The notes beneath the pieces are model-generated. The model made no database searches. It saw only the letters and a program-made list of their open reading frames with translations, and had not been told where the DNA came from. Shown piece by piece: positions 9,122 to 17,005 of a stretch of DNA of 35,630 nt. Position numbers and translations under genes: made by a program. This DNA comes from Actinomycetota bacterium (GTDB lineage Bacteria; Actinomycetota; Actinomycetes; Streptosporangiales; Streptosporangiaceae), in assembly GCA_027314595.1 (NCBI GenBank), contig DAHVAN010000311.1:1-35630 (forward strand), written 5' to 3'. Position 1 is the first letter of the stretch, and each line of letters begins with the position of its first letter.

Positions 9122-9991
9122 GTGGCGTCGCCCTATCTCGAACCGGTGCTGGCCTGGTATCGCGTGAACGCACGGGATCTGCCCTGGCGAGCGCCCGGGG
9201 CGACCGCGTGGGCGGTGCTGGTGAGCGAGGTTATGCTGCAGCAGACGCCGGTTAGCCGGGTGCTGCCCGCGTACCAGGCCTGGATTGACCGGTGGCCGGC
9301 TCCCGCCGCGCTCGCGGCCGAGCCGGCGGGGGAGGCGGTGCGGCAATGGGGCAGGCTCGGGTACCCGCGGCGGGCGCTGCGCCTGCACCAGACCGCGAGC
9401 ATCGTGACGCGGCGGCATGACGGGCAGGTCCCGCCGTCGCTGGAGGACCTGCTGGCGCTCCCTGGGGTGGGCAGGTACACGGCGGCGGCGGTCGCCGCCT
9501 TCGCCTTCGGTCGCCGCCATCCTGTGCTGGACACGAACGTCCGGCGCGTCCTGGCCCGGCTTGCCGGCGGCAGGCAGTTCGCCGCCGCGCAGCCGTCGCG
9601 GGCGGAGTACCGCCTCGCCGAGTCACTCCTGCCCGCCGAGCCCGCCATCGCGGCCCGCTGGTCGGTGGCGGTCATGGAACTTGGCGCCCTGACCTGCACC
9701 GCCGCCCGGCCCCGCTGCACCGGCTGCCCAGTCGCGGCGAACTGCGCCTGGCTCGCGGCCGGCCGGCCGGAGGCCGGCGGCAAGCGCGCGGGCCAGCGCT
9801 ACGAAGGCACCGACCGCCAGTGCCACGGCCGCCTCCTCGCGCTGCTGCGGGACTCGCCCGGCCCGGTGCCCGCTGCCCGCTTCGACGCGGCCTGGCCGGA
9901 CGGCGCCCAGCGCGCCCGGGCCCTCGACGGGCTAGTGGCCGACGGCCTGATCGACCCCCTGCCCGATGGCAGGTTCGCGCGGCCCGCCTGA
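9122..9991 (+). CDS. mutY: A/G-specific adenine glycosylase MutY
   Basis: A 289-residue base-excision repair enzyme that removes A mispaired with 8-oxoG. It contains the HhH domain with catalytic Glu in VSEVMLQQTPVSRV, the hairpin LPGVGRYTAAAV, and the catalytic Asp in HPVLDTNVRRVLARL. The iron-sulfur ligands have the expected C-x6-C-x2-C-x5-C spacing (CTAARPRCTGCPVAANC). The C-terminal MutT-like 8-oxoG domain of longer MutY proteins is short or absent, as is common in actinobacteria. I chose GTG 9122 because GATAAT (9109-9114) followed by 7 nt fits a leaderless start; ATG 9113 is the alternative. Earlier in-frame starts lie inside the clpC terminator. It converges on radA. Confidence 0.92.
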   Translation: MASPYLEPVLAWYRVNARDLPWRAPGATAWAVLVSEVMLQQTPVSRVLPAYQAWIDRWPAPAALAAEPAGEAVRQWGRLGYPRRALRLHQTASIVTRRHDGQVPPSLEDLLALPGVGRYTAAAVAAFAFGRRHPVLDTNVRRVLARLAGGRQFAAAQPSRAEYRLAESLLPAEPAIAARWSVAVMELGALTCTAARPRCTGCPVAANCAWLAAGRPEAGGKRAGQRYEGTDRQCHGRLLALLRDSPGPVPAARFDAAWPDGAQRARALDGLVADGLIDPLPDGRFARPA

Positions 9992-9992
9992 C

Positions 9993-10020
9993 GGTCAACC
10001 GGCGGGTCCGCCGGATGACC
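9993..10020. terminator. Shared terminator between convergent mutY and radA
   Basis: GGTCA-A-CCGGCGG (9993-10005) pairs with CCGCCGG-A-TGACC (10008-10020), 12 bp with one A/A mismatch and a minimal loop. It begins 1 nt after the mutY stop and ends 15 nt before the radA stop, so it could serve both strands. There is no T tract. Confidence 0.6.
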
Positions 10021-10035
10021 GGCCGATGGGCCCCG

Positions 10036-11469
10036 CTAGCCGCGCAGGGCCGCTCCCAGGGCCTCCCGGACATCTTCCACCTCGATGATCTCCATGCTCC
10101 CGCCGTCGGCCGCGGCGGTGCCCGTCGCCAGGCCCGCGGCCGAGCCGACGGGGACGATAGCCCTGCGGTACCCCATACGCTCGGCCTCGGTGACCCGCCG
10201 CGGCACGCCCGCCACGTTACGCACCTCACCGGCCAGGCCGACCTCGCCGATGGCGATGACGCCCTGCGGCAGCGACAGGTTCGCGGTCGAACTGGCCACC
10301 GCGAGCGCGACCGCCAGGTCCACGGAGGGCTCGGTGAGCCGGACGCCGCCGACCGTCGCCACGTAGACGTCCGTCTTGCCCAGCTTGACGGAGGCGCGCC
10401 GCTGCAGCACCGCGAGGACCATGCCGACGCGGGATGCGTCAAGGCCGGACGTGACACGGCGCGGCACCTCGAGAATGGCCGAGCCCACCAGCGCCTGCAC
10501 CTCGGCGAGCAGCGGCCGGCGGCCTTCGAGGGTGACAGTGACGCAGGTTCCGGGTACCGGCTCGCGGTGCCTGGACAGGAACAGGCCGCTCGGGTCGGGC
10601 AGCCCGATCAGGCCGTACTCGCCAAGATCGAAGCAGCCGACCTCATCGGTCGGGCCATACCGGTTCTTGACCGCGCGCACCATCCGCAGCCGTGAATGCC
10701 TGTCACCGTCGAAGTGCAGCACCACGTCGACGAGATGCTCGAGCGTGCGAGGTCCCGCCACGGAACCGTCCTTGGTCACGTGCCCGACGAGAATGGTCGC
10801 CATCGCCCGTTCCTTGGCCACCGCGGTCAGGGCCGAGGCGACCTCGCGCAGCTGGGTCACGCCGCCCGGCACGCCGTCGACGTCGGCGGCGGTGATCGTC
10901 TGCACCGAGTCGATGACCAGCAGCCTGGGCCGCACGCTCGCGACGTGGGCGATGATCGCGTCCAGGTCGGTCTCCGCGGCGAGGTACAGGTTCTCGTTCA
11001 CCGCCCCGACCCGGTCGGCGCGGAGCCGGACCTGCGCCGCCGACTCCTCGCCGGTTATGTACAGGACCGCTCCCTCCGCCGCGGCGAGCGCGCTCGCCTC
11101 AAGCAGCAGCGTCGACTTCCCGACACCGGGCTCCCCGGCAAGCAGCAGCACCGCGCCTGGGACCAGGCCGCCGCCGAGGACCCGGTCGAGTTCGTCGAGC
11201 CCGGTTGGCCGGGCGCTGGCGGCCGTCGCGTCGACCTTCCCGATGGGCATCGCGGCCGTGCTCACCGGGCCGCCGCCCAGCCTGCCGTTCTTCCCGGCCG
11301 CCGCCTGGGAACCCCCGTAGCCCGCCGCGCGGATACCGGCGCGCACCAGCCGGGGAACCGCCATCTCCTCGACCGTCCCCCACGCCTGGCACTCGCCGCA
11401 CCGTCCGGTCCACTTCGGCGTCTGCCAGCCGCACTCGGCGCACCGGAAACCCGCAGTCGACTTCGCCAT
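10036..11469 (-). CDS. radA: DNA repair protein RadA/Sms
   Basis: A 477-residue RecA-like branch-migration ATPase used in recombinational repair. It shows the N-terminal C4 zinc finger (CAECGWQTPKWTGRCGEC), the Walker A motif GEPGVGKSTLL near residue 108, the RadA-specific KNRYG motif (VKNRYGPTDEVG), and a C-terminal Lon-protease-like domain (VGGVRLTEPSVDLAVALAVA). Length is normal. The start ATG 11469 is preceded by TATGGT (complement of 11476-11481) and 6 nt with no Shine-Dalgarno, suggesting a leaderless transcript. Two identical palindromes lie about 60 nt further upstream. Confidence 0.96.
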   Translation of the reverse strand: MAKSTAGFRCAECGWQTPKWTGRCGECQAWGTVEEMAVPRLVRAGIRAAGYGGSQAAAGKNGRLGGGPVSTAAMPIGKVDATAASARPTGLDELDRVLGGGLVPGAVLLLAGEPGVGKSTLLLEASALAAAEGAVLYITGEESAAQVRLRADRVGAVNENLYLAAETDLDAIIAHVASVRPRLLVIDSVQTITAADVDGVPGGVTQLREVASALTAVAKERAMATILVGHVTKDGSVAGPRTLEHLVDVVLHFDGDRHSRLRMVRAVKNRYGPTDEVGCFDLGEYGLIGLPDPSGLFLSRHREPVPGTCVTVTLEGRRPLLAEVQALVGSAILEVPRRVTSGLDASRVGMVLAVLQRRASVKLGKTDVYVATVGGVRLTEPSVDLAVALAVASSTANLSLPQGVIAIGEVGLAGEVRNVAGVPRRVTEAERMGYRRAIVPVGSAAGLATGTAAADGGSMEIIEVEDVREALGAALRG

Positions 11470-11529
11470 GCTGGCACCATAGCGACGGCCTCTGACATTC
11501 GGGCAGCGCCGCGCTGTCGCGGCATACCT

Positions 11530-11582
11530 GGGGCAGCTGCGCAGCTGGCCCGATGAAACCGGGGCAGCTGCGCAGCTGGCCC
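11530..11582. repeat. Tandem 22-bp palindromic repeats in the radA upstream region
   Basis: GGGGCAGCTGCGCAGCTGGCCC occurs at 11530-11551 and again at 11561-11582. Each contains the perfect 14-bp palindrome CAGCTGCGCAGCTG. The centre-to-centre distance is 31 bp, about three helical turns, which suits paired dimer binding on one DNA face. They lie between the divergent radA (start 11469) and the isomerase gene (start 11686). Confidence 0.8.
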
Positions 11583-11685
11583 AGAACGCGGCCCATGCGG
11601 GACGCAGGTCTTCAGCCCCTACGAAGTTGGCGCGCGCCCGCGCATAAGCTGGGTTCGGGCAGAAGCGAGGACGGGAGGGAAAGCG

Positions 11686-12501
11686 TTGACCGGGTCACCC
11701 GCGATTCCCGTCGTGCTCTCCACGTCGTCTGTCTACCCTGAACGCACTCCCGACGCCTTCGAGGCTGCTGCCCGGCTTGGTTACGACGGCCTCGAGGTAA
11801 TGGTCTATACCGATCCGGTCAGCCAGAGCGGCGAAGCCCTGGCACGCCTTGTCGATTATCACCAGGTGCCTGTGCTCGCGGTGCACACGCCGAGCCTGCT
11901 GCTCACCCAGCTTGTCTGGGGCAGGGAGCCGTGGGGGAAGCTGCTGCGGGCCAAGGAGCTCGCCGAACGGCTCGGCGCCAGGGTCGTCGTGCTGCACCCG
12001 CCGTTCCGCTGGCAGCGGGAGTACGTGCGCGGGTTCGAGCGGGGCCTTGCGAAGATCTCTGCGGAGACTGACGTGATCTTCGCCGTGGAGAACATGTTCC
12101 CGATCAGGGCCGGGGCGGCCGAGGTCTCCGGATACGCGCCGCACTGGGATCCGGCGGGCCTGGACGTGCCGAGCGTCACGCTCGACCTGTCGCACACCGC
12201 CGCCTCGGCCTCTGACGCGATCGTGATGGCCAACCGCCTCGGGTCCAGGCTGGCGCACGTCCACCTTGCCGACGGTATCGGCATCACCACCGGCCCGGTC
12301 CCCGACGAGCACCTCGTGCCCGGCCGGGGCAGGCAGCCGTGCGCCGAGCTGCTGCGCGGTCTCGCGGCGACCGGCTACCGGGGGATGGTGGTCGCCGAGG
12401 TGAACACCCGCCGCGCGGCGACCAGGGACGAGCGCCTGGCGGACCTGGCCGAGACGCTAGCCTTCGCGAGAGACCACCTGGCCTCGGTCCCGGCGGCATG
12501 A
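11686..12501 (+). CDS. Sugar phosphate isomerase/epimerase family TIM-barrel protein
   Basis: A 271-residue AP-endonuclease-2-like TIM barrel. Characteristic strands and metal-site-type residues appear in order: [68 protein letters not shown], and [10 protein letters not shown]. Metal ligands of the fold (E, H, H, D, H, E) are therefore in place. The substrate is not predictable. TTG 11686 is supported by GGAGGG (11674-11679) 6 nt upstream. It is followed after 25 nt by the BKACE gene, so the two probably form an operon. Confidence 0.85.
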   Translation: MTGSPAIPVVLSTSSVYPERTPDAFEAAARLGYDGLEVMVYTDPVSQSGEALARLVDYHQVPVLAVHTPSLLLTQLVWGREPWGKLLRAKELAERLGARVVVLHPPFRWQREYVRGFERGLAKISAETDVIFAVENMFPIRAGAAEVSGYAPHWDPAGLDVPSVTLDLSHTAASASDAIVMANRLGSRLAHVHLADGIGITTGPVPDEHLVPGRGRQPCAELLRGLAATGYRGMVVAEVNTRRAATRDERLADLAETLAFARDHLASVPAA

Positions 12502-12526
12502 GTTCCCGACGACAGAAGGGCGCGCG

Positions 12527-13345
12527 ATGGCGGGCACGCTGATCACGGTCGCGGCGACCGGCGCCGAGGCTGACAAGGCACAGGTCCCGGCGCTTCCGGT
12601 GACGCTCGATGAGCTCACGCGGACGGCGGTGCAGTGCCAGCGGGCGGGCGCCGCGGTCATCCACGTGCATATCAGGGATGAGCAGGCCAGGCCCACGCTC
12701 GACGTGAGCCGGCTCACGGACACCGTCGCGGCGCTGCGATCGGCCACCAGCCTGATAGTTCAGCTGTCCACCGGCGGCGCCGTCAGCGACAGCTTCGACG
12801 CGCGGCTCGCCGTGCTCGACGCCGAGCCCGACGCCTGCTCCCTCACCTGCGGGACGGTCAACTTCGGCGACGAGGTGTTCGCGAACCCCTGGGGATTCGT
12901 CAAGGACCTGTACCAGCTGACCAGGGAACGCGGCGTGGTCCCCGAGTTCGAGCTGTTCGACCTCGGTCACATCGCGGCGCTGCACAGGCTGCTCGGCGAG
13001 TTCGGCCCGCCGGCCGGCGGCCACGTGCACTGTGACCTGGTGATGGGCGTCCCCGGCGGCATGCCGGGCGACGCGGCCACGCTGGTAGCCGCGGTCCGGG
13101 CGCTGCCTGACGGCGCCACCTGGTCGGCCACGGGCGTCGGCCGCGCCACGCTGCCGGTGATGTTCGCCGCCCTTGCCGCGGGTGGCCACCTGCGCGTCGG
13201 CATGGAGGACACGCTCACGTTCTCCCGCGGTCGCCCGGTCACCGGCAACGCCGAACTGGTCCAGCGCGCCGCGGACGCCGCGAACCTCGCGCAGCGCCCC
13301 CCGATGCCCCCGGCCCGGGCCCGCGGCTTCCTCGGCATCGGCTGA
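12527..13345 (+). CDS. BKACE family (DUF849) beta-keto acid cleavage enzyme
   Basis: A 272-residue TIM barrel of the 3-keto-5-aminohexanoate cleavage enzyme family, which joins beta-keto acids with acetyl-CoA in a zinc-dependent reaction. The zinc-site signature is AAVIHVHIRDEQARPTLD near residues 43-60, and family blocks FELFDLGHIAAL, VMGVPGGMPG and RVGMEDTLTFSRG follow. The N-terminus MAGTLITVAATGAEADKA matches the usual start. AGAAGGG lies upstream of ATG 12527. Members have diverse substrates, so this need not be lysine fermentation. The preceding isomerase gene may act in the same unknown pathway. Confidence 0.85.
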   Translation: MAGTLITVAATGAEADKAQVPALPVTLDELTRTAVQCQRAGAAVIHVHIRDEQARPTLDVSRLTDTVAALRSATSLIVQLSTGGAVSDSFDARLAVLDAEPDACSLTCGTVNFGDEVFANPWGFVKDLYQLTRERGVVPEFELFDLGHIAALHRLLGEFGPPAGGHVHCDLVMGVPGGMPGDAATLVAAVRALPDGATWSATGVGRATLPVMFAALAAGGHLRVGMEDTLTFSRGRPVTGNAELVQRAADAANLAQRPPMPPARARGFLGIG

Positions 13346-13356
13346 CCGGCAGGAGT

Positions 13357-13397
13357 GCTTGCTAGTTATTTGCATTTGCAAGCAAGCGGGCTAGGAT
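13357..13397 (+). promoter_or_regulatory. Promoter and likely auto-operator of the XRE gene
   Basis: A -35 box TTTGCA (13369-13374) and -10 box TAGGAT (13392-13397) are separated by exactly 17 bp; 7 nt later comes ATG 13405. Inverted repeats overlap the promoter: GCTTGC (13358-13363) with GCAAGC (13382-13387), and TTGCA (13370-13374) with TGCAA (13377-13381). An AT-rich palindrome over a regulator's own promoter suggests autoregulation. Confidence 0.6.
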
Positions 13398-13404
13398 GGT
13401 TGAC

Positions 13405-13809
13405 ATGAGTTCTATCGGCGATTACATCAGGCAGCAGCGGGAACAGGCGAAGATCTCGCTGCGCCAGCTTGCCGACTCCGCGGGAGTCTCCAACCCCTAC
13501 CTCAGCCAGATCGAGCGCGGGCTGCGCAAGCCAAGCGCGGACATACTGCAGCAGATCGCCAAGGGGCTGCGGATTTCAGCGGAGGCGCTGTACGTGCAGG
13601 CGGGCATTCTCGAGGACCGTCCTGCCGACTCCGGCGTCCGGTCGGCGCTGCTTACGGACCCGCAGCTCACCGAGAGGCAGAAGCAGGTCCTGATCGAGAT
13701 CTATGAGTCCTTCCGCCGGGAGAGCCAGGCTTCGCCGACCACCGCCGAGGTGATATCGGTCACCAGGGAGCCCGCGGCCGGACCCGTGGCGGACGCGGAC
13801 CCAGCCTAA
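13405..13809 (+). CDS. XRE-family helix-turn-helix regulator
   Basis: A 134-residue protein with an N-terminal HTH_3 domain (IGDYIRQQREQAKISLRQLADSAGVSNPYLSQIERG, residues 3-39). A short linker and a helical segment (LTERQKQVLIEIYESFRRE) follow, then a disordered tail. It is a cytosolic DNA-binding protein of unknown regulon. ATG 13405 is chosen over the in-frame ATG 13396 because the latter overlaps the -10 box. The sequence differs from ClgR in the recognition region, so I do not call it ClgR. It is followed by DUF2516 after 19 nt, an arrangement I have seen in other actinomycetes. Confidence 0.85.
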   Translation: MSSIGDYIRQQREQAKISLRQLADSAGVSNPYLSQIERGLRKPSADILQQIAKGLRISAEALYVQAGILEDRPADSGVRSALLTDPQLTERQKQVLIEIYESFRRESQASPTTAEVISVTREPAAGPVADADPA

Positions 13810-13828
13810 GACAAGGTAGCGTGAACCC

Positions 13829-14173
13829 GTGATCTCAATCATGGGCGGCGGAGCGTACGCCCCGCTCGCATACTTCTTCGTAGCGCTCGCGGTAGCGGCA
13901 TTCGTCGTGGAGACATGGGCGTTCGTCGACGCGATCACCCGGCCCCCGCAGGCGTATACGGCCTCGGGCAAGCAGACCAAGCAGATCTGGCTCATCATTC
14001 TCGGCGTCGCTTTCGTCCTCGGGCTGTACGCCGCCGTATACGGCGGCGTCACCTCGATCCTGTCGGTCGCCGCGTTCGTCGCCGCCGCGATCTACCTGGC
14101 CGACGTGCGGCCGAAGGTGAAGGAGTACCGCCGCGGGGGCGGTACGAGCAACGGCCCGTACGGCCCCTGGTGA
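13829..14173 (+). CDS. DUF2516 family membrane protein
   Basis: A 114-residue protein with three predicted membrane segments (APLAYFFVALAVAAFVVETWAF; IWLIILGVAFVLGLYAAVYGG; ILSVAAFVAAAIYLADV) and a cytosolic tail starting at RPKVKEYRRGGG. The pattern matches the actinobacterial DUF2516 family, function unknown. GTG 13829 follows TAGCGT (13817-13822) by 6 nt, typical of a leaderless start; no Shine-Dalgarno is visible. Confidence 0.85.
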   Translation: MISIMGGGAYAPLAYFFVALAVAAFVVETWAFVDAITRPPQAYTASGKQTKQIWLIILGVAFVLGLYAAVYGGVTSILSVAAFVAAAIYLADVRPKVKEYRRGGGTSNGPYGPW

Positions 14174-14226
14174 CCGGCAGTCCGTAGCGGCCGTGCGGTA
14201 GCCACGGTTCCGTTCCGGATACCGGA

Positions 14227-15177
14227 TCACGGTGTGAGGAGCAGCAGCACCGGCGCCGCGGCGAGCATCGCGGCGGCCAGCACGATCGCCGCCTGAACCG
14301 CGCGCGACATCGGCGGCGGCGGTTCGAGCAGCCTGTTCACCCGTGCCGTCAGCTCGCCCCCGGCCACGGCAAGCGCGCCCGCCGGGGCGAGCCCGGTTCC
14401 CGCCGTGCCGAAGCGGAGCAGCGCGGTGGCCAGTTCCCTGGCCACCAGCCCGCGCACCCGCAGCGCCCGGTCGTCGGCCATCATCTCCACGAGCAGCGCC
14501 ACGGTCAGGTACGCCTGGCTGATCACCCGTGAGCGGGGGAAAGCGCGCCGCAGCGACGTGAACGGGATAAGCACGAGGTCGTGCCTGGCTCGAACGTGAG
14601 CGCGCTCGTGGGCGAGCACGGCGGCCAGTTCCGCGGGGGCGAGCAGATCGAGGGCGCCCACGCTCACGACGATCTGCGAGCGGATGCCCGGCAGGCAGTA
14701 CGCGGCGGCCGCCGGGTCGTCGATCACCAGCGCGCCCGGCGCCTTCGGGTCGCCATGCGCCAGCAGCGCGAGCAGTTCCCGCTGCCGCCGCCGCGCGCCG
14801 ATCGCGGCGGCGAAGGCCACCACGAGCACCGCGCAGAGCACGATGAGCAGGGCCAGCCCGGAGGCCAGCGCGATCACCCGGACCGCGGTGACGGCGATCG
14901 GCTGGCGCGGGTCAACCCAGTGACCGGATGCCAGCCGGCGCGCCATCGTGGTCAGGCCGCCGAGGACGCCCGCCCGGCGGGCTCCCTGGCCGCCGACGCC
15001 CACCGCGATCATCGCGCCGACCGCGGCGAGGCCGCTGGCCAGGCCGAGAGCCTGCCACAGCAGGATCGCGGCCGCCGGGGATCTGCGCGGCCACGAAGCC
15101 TGCAGCAGCGCGCTAGCACTCTGCGCGCTTCCTACGGCGACCGCGGCGAGCAGCGCCGCGACGGCCAGTTCCCCCAT
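14227..15177 (-). CDS. M56-family (BlaR1-like) membrane metallopeptidase
   Basis: A 316-residue integral membrane protein with about four transmembrane segments and the zinc-protease motif HERAH in ELAAVLAHERAHVRARHDLVL near residue 190. After it, LVEMMADDRALRVRG supplies the downstream metal-ligand region. It lacks the extracellular penicillin-binding sensor domain of BlaR1, as usual for actinobacterial homologues. Its gene overlaps the upstream blaI by 46 nt. In this family the peptidase inactivates its partner BlaI repressor upon cell-wall or copper stress; here that is inferred from the pairing. Confidence 0.88.
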   Translation of the reverse strand: MGELAVAALLAAVAVGSAQSASALLQASWPRRSPAAAILLWQALGLASGLAAVGAMIAVGVGGQGARRAGVLGGLTTMARRLASGHWVDPRQPIAVTAVRVIALASGLALLIVLCAVLVVAFAAAIGARRRQRELLALLAHGDPKAPGALVIDDPAAAAYCLPGIRSQIVVSVGALDLLAPAELAAVLAHERAHVRARHDLVLIPFTSLRRAFPRSRVISQAYLTVALLVEMMADDRALRVRGLVARELATALLRFGTAGTGLAPAGALAVAGGELTARVNRLLEPPPPMSRAVQAAIVLAAAMLAAAPVLLLLTP

Positions 15178-15563
15178 AACGCGATCTCGCTGTCTCCTTC
15201 GGAGAACTGCTCCTGCTCGAGCCGTGCCAGCGCCTCGCGAAGCACTACTGCCTCGGCACCGGACACGCTCTGCGCGAACCTGGCGAGCGCGGTGTCGCGA
15301 TCACCGGTCTGGTGGAGCGCGGTCAGCATCAGTTCCGCCACGTATGCCTCGCGGGTCGCCGCGGGACGGTACCGCCATGCGCGGCCGTCTCGTTCCCTTC
15401 GCGCGAACCCCTTCTTCGCTAGCCGGTCAAGAACCGTCATCACGGTGGTGTGAGCCAGGTTGCGCTGGCACAGGCCGTTGCTGACCTGTCTCACGGTCAG
15501 TGACGACTCCGTCTGCCAGAGAACTTCCATGATGGCCCGCTCGAGGTCGCCCAGCCTGTTCAC
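15132..15563 (-). CDS. blaI: BlaI/MecI/CopY-family transcriptional repressor
   Basis: A 143-residue winged-helix protein: LGDLERAIMEVLWQTESSLTVRQV, then the recognition region LAHTTVMTVLDRLAKKGFARRERDGRAWRY, then a dimerisation helix region ending near residue 125. GTG 15563 follows TACAGT (complement of 15570-15575) at 6 nt, a leaderless pattern whose -10 lies at the DMT stop codon. The gene also sits only 4 nt after the DMT gene, so both readthrough and its own promoter are possible. The last ~15 residues run into the M56 start and may not be conserved. Confidence 0.88.
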   Translation of the reverse strand: MNRLGDLERAIMEVLWQTESSLTVRQVSNGLCQRNLAHTTVMTVLDRLAKKGFARRERDGRAWRYRPAATREAYVAELMLTALHQTGDRDTALARFAQSVSGAEAVVLREALARLEQEQFSEGDSEIALWGNWPSRRCSPRSP

Positions 15564-15567
15564 GTCG

Positions 15568-16482
15568 TTACTGTACCGTCGGGGCCGGTTCGGACACTAG
15601 TGGTGCCGGCTCGGCGGCGAGCGGTGACTTCGCGATCTGCACGCAGCCGGCGATGATCGCCACCAGCGCGATGATCTCGGGCATCAGCCACCACCCGACG
15701 CGCAGGTCTTCGCCGAACAGTGTGACACCGTAGCTGATGCTTATCAGCGCGTCGCCGACAGTGAGCATGGGCTGCGAGGCGACCAGGCTGCCCGCCTGCA
15801 GCGCGTTCTGCAGCAGGAACAGCGCACCCACGCCGACGATCGCGGTGGCATAGATGTGCCAGGAGGTGAAGAACTGAGTCGCGCCCTCACCGAGGTCGGC
15901 CATGGCGTTCTTCATCAGCGCGGCGGTCAGCGCGTATCCGCACGCGGCAGCCAGGCCGAGCAGCGCCGCCCGCGGTTCGCCCCGCAGGCCCACCGCGGCG
16001 GTGATCAGCACGCCGAGGAAGCAGGCGGTCACGATCAGGGCGATCACCCAGCTCGAGTCCGGTGCGGTGCTGGCGGCGCCGCTCGGCTCGGCGACGGCGA
16101 GCCCGGCCCCGAGGCCGACGGTGGTCACGATGATGGCGGTCCACGGCAGCCGGCTGATCATCGCGCGGTTCTGGCTGGCCAGGGTCGCGAGCACCAGGGT
16201 GACCGGCAGTTCGATGATGAAGATCGGCTGCACCAGCGCGATCGGGCCGGTCGCCAGGGCGGCGGCCTGTGCCACCGCGGCCACGACGACCATGCCGATC
16301 CCCGCCAGCCATACCTTGCGCCGGATCAGGTCCGCGATCAGCGAGAAGTGCATGGAGCGCTCGGGCGGCACCTGCGCGGCCGCCTTGCGCTGCAGTACCG
16401 CGGCGCCGGCATTGCTCGCGGCGGTGAGCAGCGCGAACACCACGCATAGCAGCGTGTGCACGCTCAGGTGATGTCCGCTCAC
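15568..16482 (-). CDS. DMT-superfamily membrane transporter
   Basis: A 304-residue protein with 9-10 hydrophobic helices, for example LLCVVFALLTAASNAGAAVL, GIGMVVVAAVAQAAALATG and MPEIIALVAIIAGCVQIA. It resembles actinobacterial DMT (EamA/NIPA-like) proteins encoded near mshA. The substrate is unknown. The GTG start overlaps the ybjN stop (GTGA), showing operon coupling. The C-terminal tail (AAEPAPLVSEPAPTVQ) is disordered. Confidence 0.8.
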   Translation of the reverse strand: MSGHHLSVHTLLCVVFALLTAASNAGAAVLQRKAAAQVPPERSMHFSLIADLIRRKVWLAGIGMVVVAAVAQAAALATGPIALVQPIFIIELPVTLVLATLASQNRAMISRLPWTAIIVTTVGLGAGLAVAEPSGAASTAPDSSWVIALIVTACFLGVLITAAVGLRGEPRAALLGLAAACGYALTAALMKNAMADLGEGATQFFTSWHIYATAIVGVGALFLLQNALQAGSLVASQPMLTVGDALISISYGVTLFGEDLRVGWWLMPEIIALVAIIAGCVQIAKSPLAAEPAPLVSEPAPTVQ

Positions 16483-17000
16483 GGCGAGTCCGTGTGATCT
16501 TCGGTGTCAGCTTTCGCGATCCGCTCGCCGATGAGGGCGGCGAACGGCCGCAGGTTAGCCAGGCTTTCCCCGCGCTTTTCCCGCCATGCCCATTCCCGCC
16601 GGATCGCCGTGCTGAAACCGATCCTGAGCGCCTCGTTGAACGTCTCGTCGGAGTAGGAAAGCACGCAGCCGAGCAGCCGGTCTATTTCGGCGCCGGTGAC
16701 GGCGGCCAGCGGGAGCCGGCCGGTCAGGTACACGTCGCCGGTCGCGTCGAGTGCGAAGTGGACGCCGTACATGCGGCCGTTACGCGCGAGCAGGAACCGG
16801 TAGAAAGCCGCGTGGTTCTCGTCCGGCTGGCGGCAGAAGAAGGCCTCGACCTGCAGGCTGTGCTGGCCCGCTATCAGCCAGGTCATGGTCGCGAGTTTGT
16901 GCTGCCCTTCCAGGCGGACAAGAAAGGCGCCGGGCCCGGGATGCTGGTACTGTAGGCCGAGCTCGTCCAGGGCCGCGCCGATGGCGTCGCCGGGCGCCAT
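16479..17000 (-). CDS. YbjN domain-containing protein
   Basis: A 173-residue soluble protein with the YbjN fold, related to type III secretion chaperones. It spans LDELGLQYQHPGPGAFLVRL, a hydrophobic strand region (SLQVEAFFCRQPDENHAAFY), and VYLTGRLPLAAVTGAEIDRLLG. It starts 5 nt after the mshA stop; a YbjN gene next to mshA is a recurring actinobacterial arrangement, but its role in mycothiol metabolism is not known. ATG 17000 is chosen because upstream sequence belongs to mshA. Confidence 0.85.
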   Translation of the reverse strand: MAPGDAIGAALDELGLQYQHPGPGAFLVRLEGQHKLATMTWLIAGQHSLQVEAFFCRQPDENHAAFYRFLLARNGRMYGVHFALDATGDVYLTGRLPLAAVTGAEIDRLLGCVLSYSDETFNEALRIGFSTAIRREWAWREKRGESLANLRPFAALIGERIAKADTEDHTDSP

Positions 17001-17005
17001 GCCGG

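Noticed and set aside
11530..11582. CRISPR-like repeats
   Set aside because: Only two copies with a 9-nt gap and perfect internal symmetry; no cas genes. An operator pair is more plausible.
13405..13809. The XRE protein as ClgR, the regulator of clpC
   Set aside because: The recognition helix and flanking sequence differ from ClgR, and the protein has a long extra C-terminal tail.
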